Shown piece by piece: positions 45,275-52,989 of a stretch of 64,000 nucleotides of DNA (position 1 is its first letter; each line of letters starts with the position of its first letter). The notes below the pieces were generated by a model. It did not search any database and had not been told where the DNA came from. It was given only the letters and a program-made list of their open reading frames with translations. The DNA comes from Pedobacter hartonius. GTDB lineage: Bacteria > Bacteroidota > Bacteroidia > Sphingobacteriales > Sphingobacteriaceae. Location of the stretch: contig NZ_FNRA01000012.1 of assembly GCF_900107535.1 (NCBI RefSeq), positions 1-64,000 of the forward strand, given 5' to 3'. A program made the translations under genes and the position numbers.

Positions 45275-46117
45275 TTATTTTAAGTCGTTTATTGCACAAT
45301 GATCCATATCTCCATAGTCAAGGTTCTCACCTGCCATACCCCAGATGAATGTGTAGTTACTGGTTCCTGCGCCTGAGTGTATTGACCAGTTTGGAGAAAT
45401 TACTGCCTCTTCATTCTGCATCCAGATGTGCCTGCTTTCCTGTGGCTGTCCCATAAAATGGCAAACACTTTGTTTTTCGGGAACTTCAAAGTAAAAATAA
45501 GCTTCCATCCTTCTATCGTGCGTATGTGCCGGCATCGTATTCCAGACACTGCCTGCTTTAAGCTCTGTCATTCCCATTTGAAGCTGGCAGGTCTCAATTA
45601 CGCTGTTGACGATGAGCTTATTGATCACCCGGTGATTGGCAGTCTCCAGTGCGCCAAGTTCTACAATATCGGCATCTGCTTTCGTTACTTTTTTTGTAGG
45701 GTACTTATGGTGTGCGGGCGCAGAATTGATATATAGTTTTGCAGGATTCTCTGGTTCGGCGGATTCAAAATAAACTTCTTCACTCTCTTTTCCGATATAC
45801 AAGGCTTCTTTATACGCCAGATGATATTTTTCGCCATCAACAGAGATGATCGCATCTCCTCCAACATTGATCATTCCGATCTCCCTGCGGTGCAGGAAAT
45901 AAGGTGCCTTCAGGTCGTCAGGATTGGGCAGTGACAGTTTTTCGTTTACAGGCATTGCACCACCTACGATATACCGGTCAAAGTGCGACAGTGTAAGATT
46001 TACTTGATCTGCTTCAAATACTGAACTGATTAAAAAATTACTGCGTAGTGTAGCGGTATCCATTCCTTTGGTTTCAACAGGACTGACTGCATAACGACTT
46101 TCAAAACGATTTTCCAT
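45275..46117 (-). CDS. kduI: 5-dehydro-4-deoxy-D-glucuronate isomerase KduI
   Basis: A cupin-fold isomerase of 280 residues. The zinc-binding motif is MPAHTHDRRMEAYFYFEV (His, His, Glu) with a further His downstream near NWSIHSGAGTSNYTFIWGMAGEN, a strong KduI ending. It converts the unsaturated uronate product (5-keto-4-deoxyuronate), released by pectate lyases or GH105, into 2,5-diketo-3-deoxygluconate for KduD. It is the first intact gene of the kduI-kduD-DUF4861 operon, 79 bases downstream of a broken LacI gene on the same strand. Confidence 0.95.
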   Translation of the reverse strand: MENRFESRYAVSPVETKGMDTATLRSNFLISSVFEADQVNLTLSHFDRYIVGGAMPVNEKLSLPNPDDLKAPYFLHRREIGMINVGGDAIISVDGEKYHLAYKEALYIGKESEEVYFESAEPENPAKLYINSAPAHHKYPTKKVTKADADIVELGALETANHRVINKLIVNSVIETCQLQMGMTELKAGSVWNTMPAHTHDRRMEAYFYFEVPEKQSVCHFMGQPQESRHIWMQNEEAVISPNWSIHSGAGTSNYTFIWGMAGENLDYGDMDHCAINDLK

Positions 46118-46196
46118 AATAGTATTTGTATTGTGCTAATAGTTAATTAAAGATTATTTGTATAGTTTTTTATTTGATTCTAAACGAAGTCGTTCA

Positions 46197-46918
46197 TTAT
46201 CCTGATTCCCTTTGGATTAACTCCACAGGTGTCACCACAGGAGGGCTGTACACCGTTGTATATCCCTGTTTCAGCATTTCTAGCAGCGTTTGTACCAGCC
46301 GGTCCCCGAATACTGAGGGAAACTGGTCTATTGTGGTAATTGACGGGCTGATTACGGCAGTGATCGGATCATTGGAATACCCAATGACACGCAGCTGGCC
46401 AGGAATGCTGATCCCGTTTTCTTTTGCATACTGTACAACAGCCACCGCGTTCCTGTCACTCGTTACAAACAAAGCATCAGGTTTCATCTTCCCTGCAAAC
46501 ATTTTGCGCATGGTGGAAAGCGTTTGCTCCGGGTTCAGCTGCTGGTAAAAAAACAATTGTTTATGTACAGGCAGGTTGAAGAGCTGCAGCGCCCCGATAA
46601 AGCCGGCGGCTCTCTCCTCATATAAATTAGAGCTGAGCGGGCATGTAATAAGTTCTGAATGACAGTCACTACAGCAGCATGGAAATACATTGATATTTTA
46701 GGAAGGATCAAACCAATGGTGCTGGTCTTGTTGTTTCTCAGGCCCGCAGCCATTTTATTTTTCCTGTAGCCTATTTTTGAGGCCATTTCAACAACCCTCT
46801 GACGGGTTTCAGGTTTTACATAAGAAGTATTGTTCAGCGCCCTGGATACCGTAGCGGGCGATAAGTTCAGCGCCGCCGCCAGGTCAAGAATGGTGTTATG
46901 CTGTTGGTTTTCCTTCAT
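46197..46918 (-). pseudogene. LacI family regulator, disrupted by an internal deletion and frameshift
   Basis: The first reading frame (ATG at 46918) encodes an intact LacI helix-turn-helix: TILDLAAALNLSPATVSRALNNTSYVKPETRQRV, the hinge KMAAGLRNNKTSTIGLILP, then FHAAVVTVIQNLLHA. At about 46650 the frame departs. A second frame then reads CPLSSNLYEERAAGFIGALQLFNLPVHKQLFFYQQ and continues to a normal LacI C-terminus ending at 46197. About 85-90 residues of the middle are absent and the two halves are out of frame, so no functional regulator should be made. It probably controlled the kdu genes. Confidence 0.85.
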
Positions 46919-46929
46919 TAAGTCTCCTT

Positions 46930-46970
46930 GAAACGATTTCAACGAATTTATGAAAACGTTTTCATAAATT
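46930..46970. promoter_or_regulatory. two LacI-type operator palindromes upstream of the broken regulator
   Basis: A perfect 26-base palindrome at 46945-46970, with core TGAAAACGTTTTCA, is followed closer to the gene by an imperfect copy, GAAACGATTTC, at 46930-46940. Their position just upstream of the lacI-type start fits autoregulation. Confidence 0.7.
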
Positions 46971-47012
46971 ACTATTAAAATAGTTTTTAGCGCTATTGAA
47001 GGGCCTTGGTGT

Positions 47013-47597
47013 TTAGTCTGCGATCGTTATTCCGAGGTTATCCAGAAATGAAATGGCTGCGGGCAGTTGGAATATTCCTCCCCTGATCTTGTTTCCTGAA
47101 GGGTCAATCTGATAGTTTTGCGCTCCGGTAAAATTAGCGAGCCTGAGGTCGGTATCCGAAAAGGTAGAGCCCATAAAGTCTGTACCGCTAAGGTTGGCAC
47201 TGCTCATATTACAAGCCGTAAAATCTACTTCATGTGCAATGCAGTTCAATAATTTTACCTTTTTCAGGTTTTTGCCAAAGAAGCTGGAATAACTGATGAC
47301 AGAACCTTTGGCTTGCAGTGAAAATGGATTTTGAGTGTCATACCACAAGATACCTATGGCTTTACAATTGACCAGGGAACAATCACTGACATAGGTCTCT
47401 TTAAGTTTGATCAAAGAAAGATCAGTCTCTTCAAAGGTGCATTTATTAAAAGTGCAGTCTTCAAAAAGACATCCCTTTATGGTTGATTTATAGAATACGC
47501 AGTTATCAAAATACCTGCCAGTCAGGTGTTTGTCTTCGTAGTTGATATGCTCAAAACGTTTGTTATAATGTGCTATCGGCTCATCTGCTGTACTCAA
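47013..47597 (-). CDS. pentapeptide repeat protein
   Basis: A protein of 194 residues made almost wholly of pentapeptide repeats (A/C-D/N-L/F-x-x), visible as FDNCVFYKSTIKGCLFEDCTFNKCTFEETDLSLI and again FTACNMSSANLSGTDFMGSTFSDTDLRLANFTGA. It would fold as a right-handed quadrilateral beta-helix. Relatives such as Qnr and MfpA mimic DNA and protect gyrase from quinolones; the overall shape with a non-repeat break near residues 80-105 is Qnr-like, but resistance is not established. The C-terminus ends in a short helix (AISFLDNLGI). Confidence 0.82.
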   Translation of the reverse strand: MSTADEPIAHYNKRFEHINYEDKHLTGRYFDNCVFYKSTIKGCLFEDCTFNKCTFEETDLSLIKLKETYVSDCSLVNCKAIGILWYDTQNPFSLQAKGSVISYSSFFGKNLKKVKLLNCIAHEVDFTACNMSSANLSGTDFMGSTFSDTDLRLANFTGAQNYQIDPSGNKIRGGIFQLPAAISFLDNLGITIAD

Positions 47598-47740
47598 TTT
47601 TCCTCCCCTGTTTTAATACCCATAGTTTTTATGGCCTATCGGTGGAAGGCAAATTTAATACATTTTGAAATGCAGAGATACATAATATCCAATTAAATTG
47701 TCCCGTAAGTATAACCATAATTTTATCATATCGTAGCCTA

Positions 47741-48379
47741 TTATAAGTTAACCGCAGCGCTGAAAAAGAGCTGATTGGCCAGGTCAATTTCATCATTGGT
47801 AATCGTATGCTGTTTAGCAGGATAAACAATTACATGCATTCTGCCATTCATTTTTTCCATAATTGCGGCGCTTTCCTTTACCCTTTTCAGAGGGACATGA
47901 GCGTCAGGATCACCGGTCGTCATCAGGATGGTGGTCTGACCGAAGTCTCCCTGATAATTTTCCATTCGCAGATCTTTACCTATCAATCCTCCAGTAAAAG
48001 CAATTACGCCGCCATACTTCATCGCATTCCTGGTCACATATTCCAGGGTGAGGCATGCACCCTGTGAAAAACCAAGGAAATAAATTTGTTCAGCGGGAAT
48101 ACCCGAACCGATAATATCCTTTACCAGTTCAGAGATCACCTCCAGGGCCGAGTCCAGTGCCGGCTGATTTTCTTCAACGGGTTGTATAAAACTCGTTGGA
48201 TACCAGCTGTGGCGGCTTGCCTCCGGGGCAAACACAGCCATATCGTTTGTGTTCAGATAGCTGCTTAAGGGAACCATACTTTGGGCAGAAGCCCCCCTGC
48301 CATGAATCATTACAAGGGCACTTTTAGCATTTTCTGCAGGTATGCCTGCAGTGACAATATTTTTTGAGTGCTGGTACAT
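47741..48379 (-). CDS. alpha/beta hydrolase (carboxylesterase/phospholipase family, MhqD-like)
   Basis: A protein of 212 residues from the ATG at 48379. The fold is alpha/beta hydrolase: MIHGRGASAQSMVPLSSYL (oxyanion region), IYFLGFSQGACLTLEYVTRN with nucleophile Ser in GFSQG, MTTGDPDAHVPLKRVKESA with the Asp, and YPAKQHTITNDEI with the His. It starts one base after the stop of a ring-cleaving dioxygenase gene, the same pairing as mhqO-mhqD of Bacillus, where the proteins detoxify quinones. The role here is inferred from family and pairing. Confidence 0.85.
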   Translation of the reverse strand: MYQHSKNIVTAGIPAENAKSALVMIHGRGASAQSMVPLSSYLNTNDMAVFAPEASRHSWYPTSFIQPVEENQPALDSALEVISELVKDIIGSGIPAEQIYFLGFSQGACLTLEYVTRNAMKYGGVIAFTGGLIGKDLRMENYQGDFGQTTILMTTGDPDAHVPLKRVKESAAIMEKMNGRMHVIVYPAKQHTITNDEIDLANQLFFSAAVNL

Positions 48380-48380
48380 T

Positions 48381-49316
48381 TTAAATAAGATTAGGTAAAG
48401 CACGTTCAATATCCGCTCTCTGACGTTCGTACTGAGCAGGCAATTTCAAATTGGTGCCCAGTTCATTCAGCGGTTCGTCAACGGTAAAACCTGGATTATC
48501 TGTAGCCAGTTCAAACAGTACACCTCCCGGCTCACGGAAATATAAAGAGTAGAAATAGTTACGGTCAATTTTCTCCGTAATATTTAAGCCCATAGCCACT
48601 ATCTTATCCCTGAAGTACATGAGTGTTTGCTCGTCTTTTACGCGGAAAGCTACATGGTGTACAGAACCACCTGCAACATGACCTGCAGTTTCTCCGGGTG
48701 CCTCAACCAGATCCACAATTGCGGCATCATTAACTGCATCCGTAACAAAGCGGTAGCGGTTTACGCTTTGCTCCATCAGTTTATAGCCAAATATATTTGT
48801 CAGTACTTCAGCGGTTCTGTCAATTTTATTGGTAGTAATGGTCACCTGGTGAAAGCCAAGTATTGCATGTTCTGCATTGATTTCAGGCGTTAAAAATGGT
48901 TTCCTGCTGTCTTTGTTCTTTGCAACGGTAAGTTCAAATTTGAGGCCGTCGGGATCAAGAAGGGTCAGGTATTTTTCACCAAATTTCTCTGCGGTCTTAT
49001 TGTAGATCACATTGTTTTTTTCCAGGCGTTCCTGCCAGAAATCCAGACTTCCTTCGGGAACACTATAACCAATTTCTGTTGCTTGTCTTGTACCCCTTCT
49101 GCCTGCTCCTATATCTCCCCAGGGAAAGAAGGTTAATATTGTACCCGGCGACCCCGCTTCATCGCCATAGTAAAGATGATAAGTTTTAGGGTCATCAAAA
49201 TTGACAGTTTTTTTTATCAGACGCAGACCCAATATACGGGTGTAGAAATCGTAGTTAACTTTTGCATTTCCTGCAATTGCAGTAATGTGGTGCAGACCTA
49301 AAATTGTGTTTTCCAT
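48381..49316 (-). CDS. VOC-family ring-cleaving dioxygenase (MhqO/MhqE-like)
   Basis: A protein of 311 residues from the ATG at 49316 (MENTILGLHHITAIAGNAK). It contains two vicinal-oxygen-chelate repeats (residues about 3-125 and 145-275). Metal ligands are visible as LGLHHITAI in the first, and FHQVTI, GSVHHVAFRV and VLFELATDNPGF in the second. Such enzymes open hydroquinone or catechol-like rings with Fe(II) and oxygen, or act in quinone stress resistance. It is transcribed with the hydrolase downstream. TAAATTTG on the minus strand at 49384-49391 may be its -7 box. Confidence 0.85.
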   Translation of the reverse strand: MENTILGLHHITAIAGNAKVNYDFYTRILGLRLIKKTVNFDDPKTYHLYYGDEAGSPGTILTFFPWGDIGAGRRGTRQATEIGYSVPEGSLDFWQERLEKNNVIYNKTAEKFGEKYLTLLDPDGLKFELTVAKNKDSRKPFLTPEINAEHAILGFHQVTITTNKIDRTAEVLTNIFGYKLMEQSVNRYRFVTDAVNDAAIVDLVEAPGETAGHVAGGSVHHVAFRVKDEQTLMYFRDKIVAMGLNITEKIDRNYFYSLYFREPGGVLFELATDNPGFTVDEPLNELGTNLKLPAQYERQRADIERALPNLI

Positions 49317-49594
49317 AATGATCTTTCTTAAATTATTATAAGGGTTCATCAACCCCCATGGTTGCTTTACCTTTTTGTTGAAACAAATTTACCCCTTCCC
49401 TTTTTCATAAATCTTATCCTATCGTAAGAAATGAAAACGACGCTGATTAATCAGAATATTAAATAGCTATTTCAATTAGCTGCTGCGATTTGAAATTAGA
49501 TTTGAAGGGTAACATAAATTTATGTTGCTTTACGGTAATTATAATGCGTCTAAATACGACTCCTTTAATCCGCATCCCCTTATCATTTATTTAA

Positions 49595-50746
49595 ATGACT
49601 AGATTTCGAAAAATAACAGGCTTTATACATCTATGGCTTGGATTAATCTCCGGGCTGGTAGTGCTGGTCTTAAGTATCACAGGCTGCATCTTTGCTTTCC
49701 AGAAGGAGATCTCGGATGTGGTTTATTCAAAAGTGCTTTTGGTTAAATCTCCTTCTGCCGGAGCTCCACTTCCTTACAGTGTTTTACTTGGTAAGGCAAG
49801 ACAGACCATCGGCAAAGGCCGTGAAGTAAATTATTCAGTCAGCTATAAAGACCGCGGACGTGCATGGGAATTTATGACCTACAAAGGTGGTGATGAAAAA
49901 GCGTTCTTCTATTTTGATACCATAGATTATTATGATTCCGTGTTTATTAATCCTTATACAGGTGCAGTAACAGGTCACATCGATTACAAACATGAGTTTT
50001 TCAATATCATAAAAATGCTCCATTGGGGCTTGCTGTTAAATGATAGTTACGGACAAATTATAACAGGTTGTTCTACCCTGATATTCGTCATCATGCTGAT
50101 CACGGGCATGATCATGTGGTGGCCTAAGAAATGGAGTAAATCCAATATAAACAGAAGTTTTAAGGTGAAATGGAAGGCTGGTTTTAAGCGTGTCAACTAC
50201 GACCTGCATAATGTACCGGGATTTTACGCGATGCTGCTTACACTGATACTTGCATTGACGGGACTGGTGTTTGCCTTCACCTGGTTTCAGCAGGTTGTTT
50301 ATTTTGTTGCATCCGGAACTTCTGTACAACCGGTAATTAAATACGAGAAATCTGTCTCTGTAACTCCCGTTTCCAGCCCAATAGATTTCGCTTTCCTACG
50401 GGCGAAGGCCATGTTCCCTACCTCAGACCGGATCACTGTAGGCCCTGCCAGCGGCAAAGAAGGTGTCATCTTCATCAATGGAATCAGAGGAAAAGAAACG
50501 TATTACAATGCAGATATTTTGCAGTTTGACCGATATACGGGGAAACTACTGAACAGGAGAAACTACGACGAGCAGAATGCAGGTGAGAAACTATATGGAA
50601 TGAATTACGATATTCATGTAGGCGCTATTCTTGGCTTACCCGGAAAGATCCTGGCTTTTATAGCCAGCCTGATCGCTGCCAGCCTCCCCATAACGGGGTT
50701 TATGATCTGGCTGGGCAGAAAAAAGAAGAAAAAGAGAAAATCTTAA
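49595..50746 (+). CDS. PepSY-associated transmembrane protein (iron-regulated type)
   Basis: A protein of 383 residues with four membrane segments: about 12-35 (LWLGLISGLVVLVLSITGCIFAF), 150-175, 210-232 and 355-375 (GKILAFIASLIAASLPITGFMIWLGRKKKKKRK). It has the PepSY_TM pattern, with His residues in the helices and MLHWGLLLNDSYGQIITGCSTLIFVIMLITGMIMWWPKKW. Members are found near siderophore uptake genes and are thought to reduce ferric siderophores or handle envelope electrons. No receptor is adjacent. The basic C-terminus faces the cytoplasm. Confidence 0.87.
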   Translation: MTRFRKITGFIHLWLGLISGLVVLVLSITGCIFAFQKEISDVVYSKVLLVKSPSAGAPLPYSVLLGKARQTIGKGREVNYSVSYKDRGRAWEFMTYKGGDEKAFFYFDTIDYYDSVFINPYTGAVTGHIDYKHEFFNIIKMLHWGLLLNDSYGQIITGCSTLIFVIMLITGMIMWWPKKWSKSNINRSFKVKWKAGFKRVNYDLHNVPGFYAMLLTLILALTGLVFAFTWFQQVVYFVASGTSVQPVIKYEKSVSVTPVSSPIDFAFLRAKAMFPTSDRITVGPASGKEGVIFINGIRGKETYYNADILQFDRYTGKLLNRRNYDEQNAGEKLYGMNYDIHVGAILGLPGKILAFIASLIAASLPITGFMIWLGRKKKKKRKS

Positions 50747-50753
50747 GAATAGA

Positions 50754-50784
50754 TTTGCATTTGAATATTTGTTTTCTATCTTTG
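50754..50784 (+). promoter_or_regulatory. promoter of tRNA-Asp (Bacteroidota consensus)
   Basis: TTTG at 50754-50757, a 19-base spacer, then TATCTTTG at 50777-50784. This is an exact fit to TTTG-N19-TAnnTTTG. The tRNA starts 20 bases after the -7 box. Confidence 0.85.
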
Positions 50785-50803
50785 CAGCCCCGCAAGGGAC
50801 AAC

Positions 50804-50877
50804 GGACCGGTAGTTCAGCTGGTTAGAATGCCGCCCTGTCACGGCGGAGGTCGCGGGTTCGAGTCCCGTCCGGTCCG
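50804..50877 (+). tRNA. tRNA-Asp (anticodon GTC)
   Basis: The sequence folds as a standard cloverleaf: acceptor GGACCGG with CCGGTCC, discriminator G, D loop with AGCTGGTTAGA, anticodon stem CCGCC/GGCGG with loop CTGTCAC giving anticodon GTC, and T arm GCGGG-TTCGAGT-CCCGT. The length is 74 bases. CCA is not encoded (CAA follows). Confidence 0.97.
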
Positions 50878-50898
50878 CAATATTTAGATCAAAACGTT

Positions 50899-50949
50899 AA
50901 AAACCCTGCAAATCATCAGATAGCAGGGTTTTTGTTTTTTCAGGAGTAC
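50899..50949 (+). terminator. intrinsic terminator after tRNA-Asp
   Basis: AAAAACCCTGC (50899-50909) pairs with GCAGGGTTTTT (50933-50943), followed by GTTTTTT. It lies about 20 bases after the tRNA and is a clear rho-independent terminator. Confidence 0.85.
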
Positions 50950-51041
50950 TAAAAAACACACTGTTTCACATATAATTAGAGCCATTTTTTAAGTATCTCC
51001 TACTCACCGAATAGCGTATAACTCATTGTTATACAAACACC

Positions 51042-51351
51042 ATGAAAAGATATAAGCGCCTAGCAGTATACATGGATAATGGATTGTTAAACATCAATAA
51101 CAACCCAATCGAGTCAAGTATCAGACTTATTGCCCCGGGCAGAAAAACTTCCTTTTCAGTGGACCACATGATGGCGCAATGCTATATTCTTTCATGGGAA
51201 CCTGCAAATTACATGGGATAAATCCAATGATCTGGATGGTAGATATACTTAAAAAAATCAATCATCAACCGGCAGCAGAAATCCAGGATTTTTTATCCCA
51301 CAGGTGGAAAGAGCTGCAATAAATCGAACCTATGCTGTAGTGTTAGCTTAC
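51042..51351 (+). pseudogene. IS66 family transposase C-terminal remnant, first copy
   Basis: The frame from 51042 reads MDNGLLNINNNPIESSIRLIAPGRK, the DDE_Tnp_IS66 C-terminal pattern that contains the catalytic Glu in NNPIE. It has lost a base in an A-run and a block of about 11 bases compared with the second copy, so it stops at 51221. Another frame continues TCKLHGINPMIWMVDILKKINHQ to a stop at 51320-51322, the normal IS66 C-terminus. GCTTAC at 51346-51351 looks like the right terminal repeat of the element. No left end is seen. Confidence 0.75.
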
Positions 51352-51488
51352 GAAAATGCTGCATTATTTTACAGCGCGCTCTTATTGGCTTTCACATACA
51401 GCTGCAGAGCTTGCTGTAATGACCCGGTTAGGGGTGTATAACAAGACTGGGCGTGATGGTATATAGCTGGTGTTTTAGTCTGATCAGA

Positions 51489-51594
51489 CATACCCCGCAT
51501 ATGCTTAAAACATACCCTGGCTATACCTCAGCTATACCTATGGAGGTATAGCTGAGGTATAGCCAGGGTACCCGCGACCTAAGGATGGGGTATG
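51489..51594. repeat. nested perfect palindrome with a 27-bp stem
   Basis: The arm at 51513-51539 pairs without mismatch with 51544-51570 around the loop ATGG. The arm has an inner direct repeat (GGCTATACCT, CAGCTATACC). An outer imperfect pair, CATACCCCGCAT at 51489-51500 and GATGGGGTATG at 51584-51594, extends the structure. It lies between the two IS66 fragments in DNA without genes. Confidence 0.85.
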
Positions 51595-51710
51595 CCCGGT
51601 AGGACTGGTTTCGGATCTCAATAATTTATTATACAGAACGCTTACTGAGTCGGTATACCAGTATTACACCGTTTTGGGTGTATAAACCGTAATCACGCCA
51701 TCATTTTTAC

Positions 51711-51853
51711 TGGATAACGGGTTTTCTAAACATTGATAACAACCCGATAGAGTCAAGTATCAGAACTATTACCCTGGGCAGAAAAAACTTCCTCTTCAGT
51801 GGATCACATGATGGCGCACAAAGAAGCGCAATGCTATATTCTTTCATGGGAAT
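51711..51853 (+). pseudogene. IS66 family transposase fragment, second copy
   Basis: A direct repeat of part of the first remnant, in better condition: IDNNPIESSIR, LGRKNFLFSGSHDGAQRSAMLYSFMG are in one frame. It is cut at GGGAATCCC, just where GTAAGC, a sequence like an IS66 end, begins. There is no upstream transposase sequence. It is debris of a related or recombined element. Confidence 0.72.
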
Positions 51854-52126
51854 CCCGTAAGCTATTTTCTAAAGCCCGACAAATATTTTCCCATTCCAGT
51901 AGTGTGATCCGGTAATTCCGGTGAAAATTTGCGGCCATACTAAAACCATTTAAAGGGCTAACTGTTGATTGGCAGATGAATTATTTAAGTTATATGGAAT
52001 TATTAAGATTGTGGTGCCGGTTTTATGGCGGAGCAGTCGTAGTTGATTTTCATATAAATCAATTTGATAAAGCTATAGATCACTATAGTTTTTTTAAATA
52101 ATTTTGTAACACAAATTAATATTACT
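51854..52126. other. non-coding flank of the IS66 debris
   Basis: About 270 bases between the second IS66 fragment and the SDR gene. No gene, tRNA or clear terminator is seen. The last 100 bases are AT-rich and probably carry the SDR promoter. Confidence 0.35.
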
Positions 52127-52957
52127 ATGAAAAAGGAAAAAATTTGGTTGATTACTGGAGCCTCTCAGGGATTAGGCCTGACTACTGTGAAATATCTGTT
52201 ATCGCAAAATCAAACGGTAATAGCTACTACCAGGAATAGAGAAAATTTTGACCCGGAAGTTATTCAGCATTCCGGTCTGGAAGTGATCTCACTTGATCTG
52301 CATAGCGAGCAGGACGTCAAAAACGCGGTGGACAGGATAGCCGAAAAATATGGCCGCATTGATGTTCTTATTAATAATGCCGGACACGGTTTCATAGGTG
52401 CTGTGGAAGAAGCATCACCTGAAGAAATTGATGAAGTGCTTTCCATCAACGTCGTTGCCACCCTGCGGATGATCCGCAGCGTTCTGCCTCATATGCGGGC
52501 CGAAAAAAGCGGACATATTATCAATCTCTCGTCTATGGCCGGATTGTTCAGCAAGCCAGGGGTCGGCATTTATAATACAACCAAATATGCCGTCGAAGGT
52601 TTTTCAGAATCTTTGTATCATGAACTGAAAGACCTTGGTATTCATGTAACGATATTGGAGCCTGGTGCTTTCCGCACTAATTTCCTGGATAAATCAATGA
52701 TCCGTGCTAAGCAGATCATCAGTGATTATGATGCTTCTGCCGGAAGTAGCAGAACGAGGCTGGCAGGAAATAACGGTAAACAACCAGGTAATCCAGAGAA
52801 AGCTGCCGTCGCAATTTATGATCTGGTTAATATGGAAAACCCTCCCCTCCGTCTGCTGCTTGGAAAAGATGCTTACGATGCCGGACAAAAAAAGCTTGAG
52901 CTACTGAAAACAGATTTTGAACGGATGAAAGAGGTTACATTCGGAACGGATTTTTGA
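52127..52957 (+). CDS. short-chain dehydrogenase/reductase
   Basis: A classical SDR of 276 residues: nucleotide-binding TGASQGLGLTTVKYL near residue 11, NNAGHGF, catalytic INLSSMAGLFSKPGVGIYNTTKYAVEGFSESL (Ser, Tyr, Lys), and PGAFRTNFL. The Arg after the second strand (ATTRNREN) suggests NADP(H). The substrate is unknown. It is followed after 32 bases by an alpha/beta hydrolase gene on the same strand, so the two are probably co-transcribed. A related SDR lies at the right edge of the window. Confidence 0.9.
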   Translation: MKKEKIWLITGASQGLGLTTVKYLLSQNQTVIATTRNRENFDPEVIQHSGLEVISLDLHSEQDVKNAVDRIAEKYGRIDVLINNAGHGFIGAVEEASPEEIDEVLSINVVATLRMIRSVLPHMRAEKSGHIINLSSMAGLFSKPGVGIYNTTKYAVEGFSESLYHELKDLGIHVTILEPGAFRTNFLDKSMIRAKQIISDYDASAGSSRTRLAGNNGKQPGNPEKAAVAIYDLVNMENPPLRLLLGKDAYDAGQKKLELLKTDFERMKEVTFGTDF

Positions 52958-52989
52958 TACGGAATCTTTCTGCGGCTAAATTAAACACA

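Noticed and set aside
49835..50329. Minus-strand frames opposite the PepSY gene
   Set aside because: They lie wholly inside a well-supported membrane protein gene and lack any family pattern.
51042..51853. Repeats considered as a CRISPR array or phage attachment repeats
   Set aside because: There are only two copies about 640 bases apart, and both translate as IS66 transposase, so they are insertion-sequence debris.
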